This document shows, one piece after another, positions 63,641 to 64,000 of a DNA stretch of 64,000 bases. Position numbers and translations under genes: made by a program. The notes under the pieces were generated by a model. That model made no database searches. It was given only the letters and a program-made list of their open reading frames with translations, and was not told the origin of the DNA. This stretch comes from Owenia fusiformis (taxonomy: Eukaryota; Annelida; Polychaeta; Sabellida; Oweniidae): NCBI GenBank assembly GCA_903813345.2, contig CAIIXF020000001.1, forward strand, positions 31,413,732-31,477,731, written 5' to 3'. The stretch's first letter is position 1. Every line of letters begins with the position of its first letter.

Positions 63641-64000
63641 AACTTTTGGTTACATCAAGTTAGGACAACACGTGCAAGGAATGTTCTCGTAACGTTAATT
63701 ATGACATCAACAAGATATAGTGACAGTAATCCGGTAATGACTAACGTCCAGTTAAATGAATCATTACACAATTATATAGCTAATTTAAAGTTCCAGTTCA
63801 GGAAGATGTAGACACCGATGTTCAGTAAAATTATATATAACACACTAAGCCTAACATTTTCACATGTGAAGGTAAAAGACAACTAACTTATGCTTTGACT
63901 TATTAACAAATGTATATTGTTTTTCCAATAATTAATGAGTTAATACACAAGAACTTTTTTGAGCATCTAGATAGAGAATATTGACACACAGAATTGAACT
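63641..64000. other. Decayed edge of the satellite and unannotated end
   Basis: Pieces of the satellite unit (cacgtgcaaggaatg, aacgttaattatg) fade out by about 63830. Beyond that I see nothing. Confidence 0.4.

Noticed and set aside
56783-64000. A hidden vWD-TSP1 body for gene C
   Set aside because: I searched by eye for TFDG/YDFQG, GLCxNF and WSxWxxW exons and found only transposon, SINE and satellite sequence. The body, if any, lies outside the window.

Overview
The window is animal nuclear DNA. It is AT-rich, its genes are split by GT-AG introns with phase 1-1 domain exons, and it holds many eukaryotic DNA transposons (mariner, Academ-like, Tc1 relics, MITEs), a tRNA-derived SINE and satellite arrays. 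The secreted mosaic proteins with many thrombospondin type-1 (TSP1) repeats plus a vWD-C8-TIL block suggest a marine invertebrate such as a hemichordate, other deuterostome or mollusc. I cannot name the species.

The host genes are three tandem paralogues, all on the + strand and all opening with the same module: a 52-nt signal-peptide exon and two small Cys-rich exons. Gene A (2274-8793) has four exons and encodes 190 aa, ending in a divergent TSP1-like exon. Gene B (9914-51536) can be followed through 29 exons to a stop codon, 4428 nt or 1475 aa in a consistent frame: signal peptide, Cys-rich pair, TSP1, vWD, C8, TIL, a Cys-rich linker, 15 more TSP1 exons and a divergent TSP1-like terminal exon. 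Gene C (54786-56782 and perhaps beyond) keeps only the first four exons.

The middle of gene B grew by tandem duplication of an ~800-bp unit holding two TSP1 exons. The introns of these units are almost as similar as their exons, so the duplications look recent. The introns then took in large insertions: a 6.43-kb Academ-like transposon with an uninterrupted 1526-codon ORF (17168-23596), a 16.25-kb TA-flanked block with CAGT/ACTG ends (26113-42363), and an apparently intact mariner (42366-44304) sitting exactly in the right TA of that block. The neighbouring uninterrupted units act as empty-site controls, so most boundaries and target-site duplications can be read to the base.

The 16-kb block holds no long ORF. 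It carries satellite-like arrays (34.1-37.3 kb; GT-rich 37.8-38.8 kb; AC-rich 39.9-41.4 kb), transposase and reverse-transcriptase scraps, and a MITE whose second copy opens the window. Downstream of gene C are a nested transposon relic (56998-60404), a SINE, and a 190-bp satellite with a 380-bp alternating higher-order pattern (61.3-63.6 kb).
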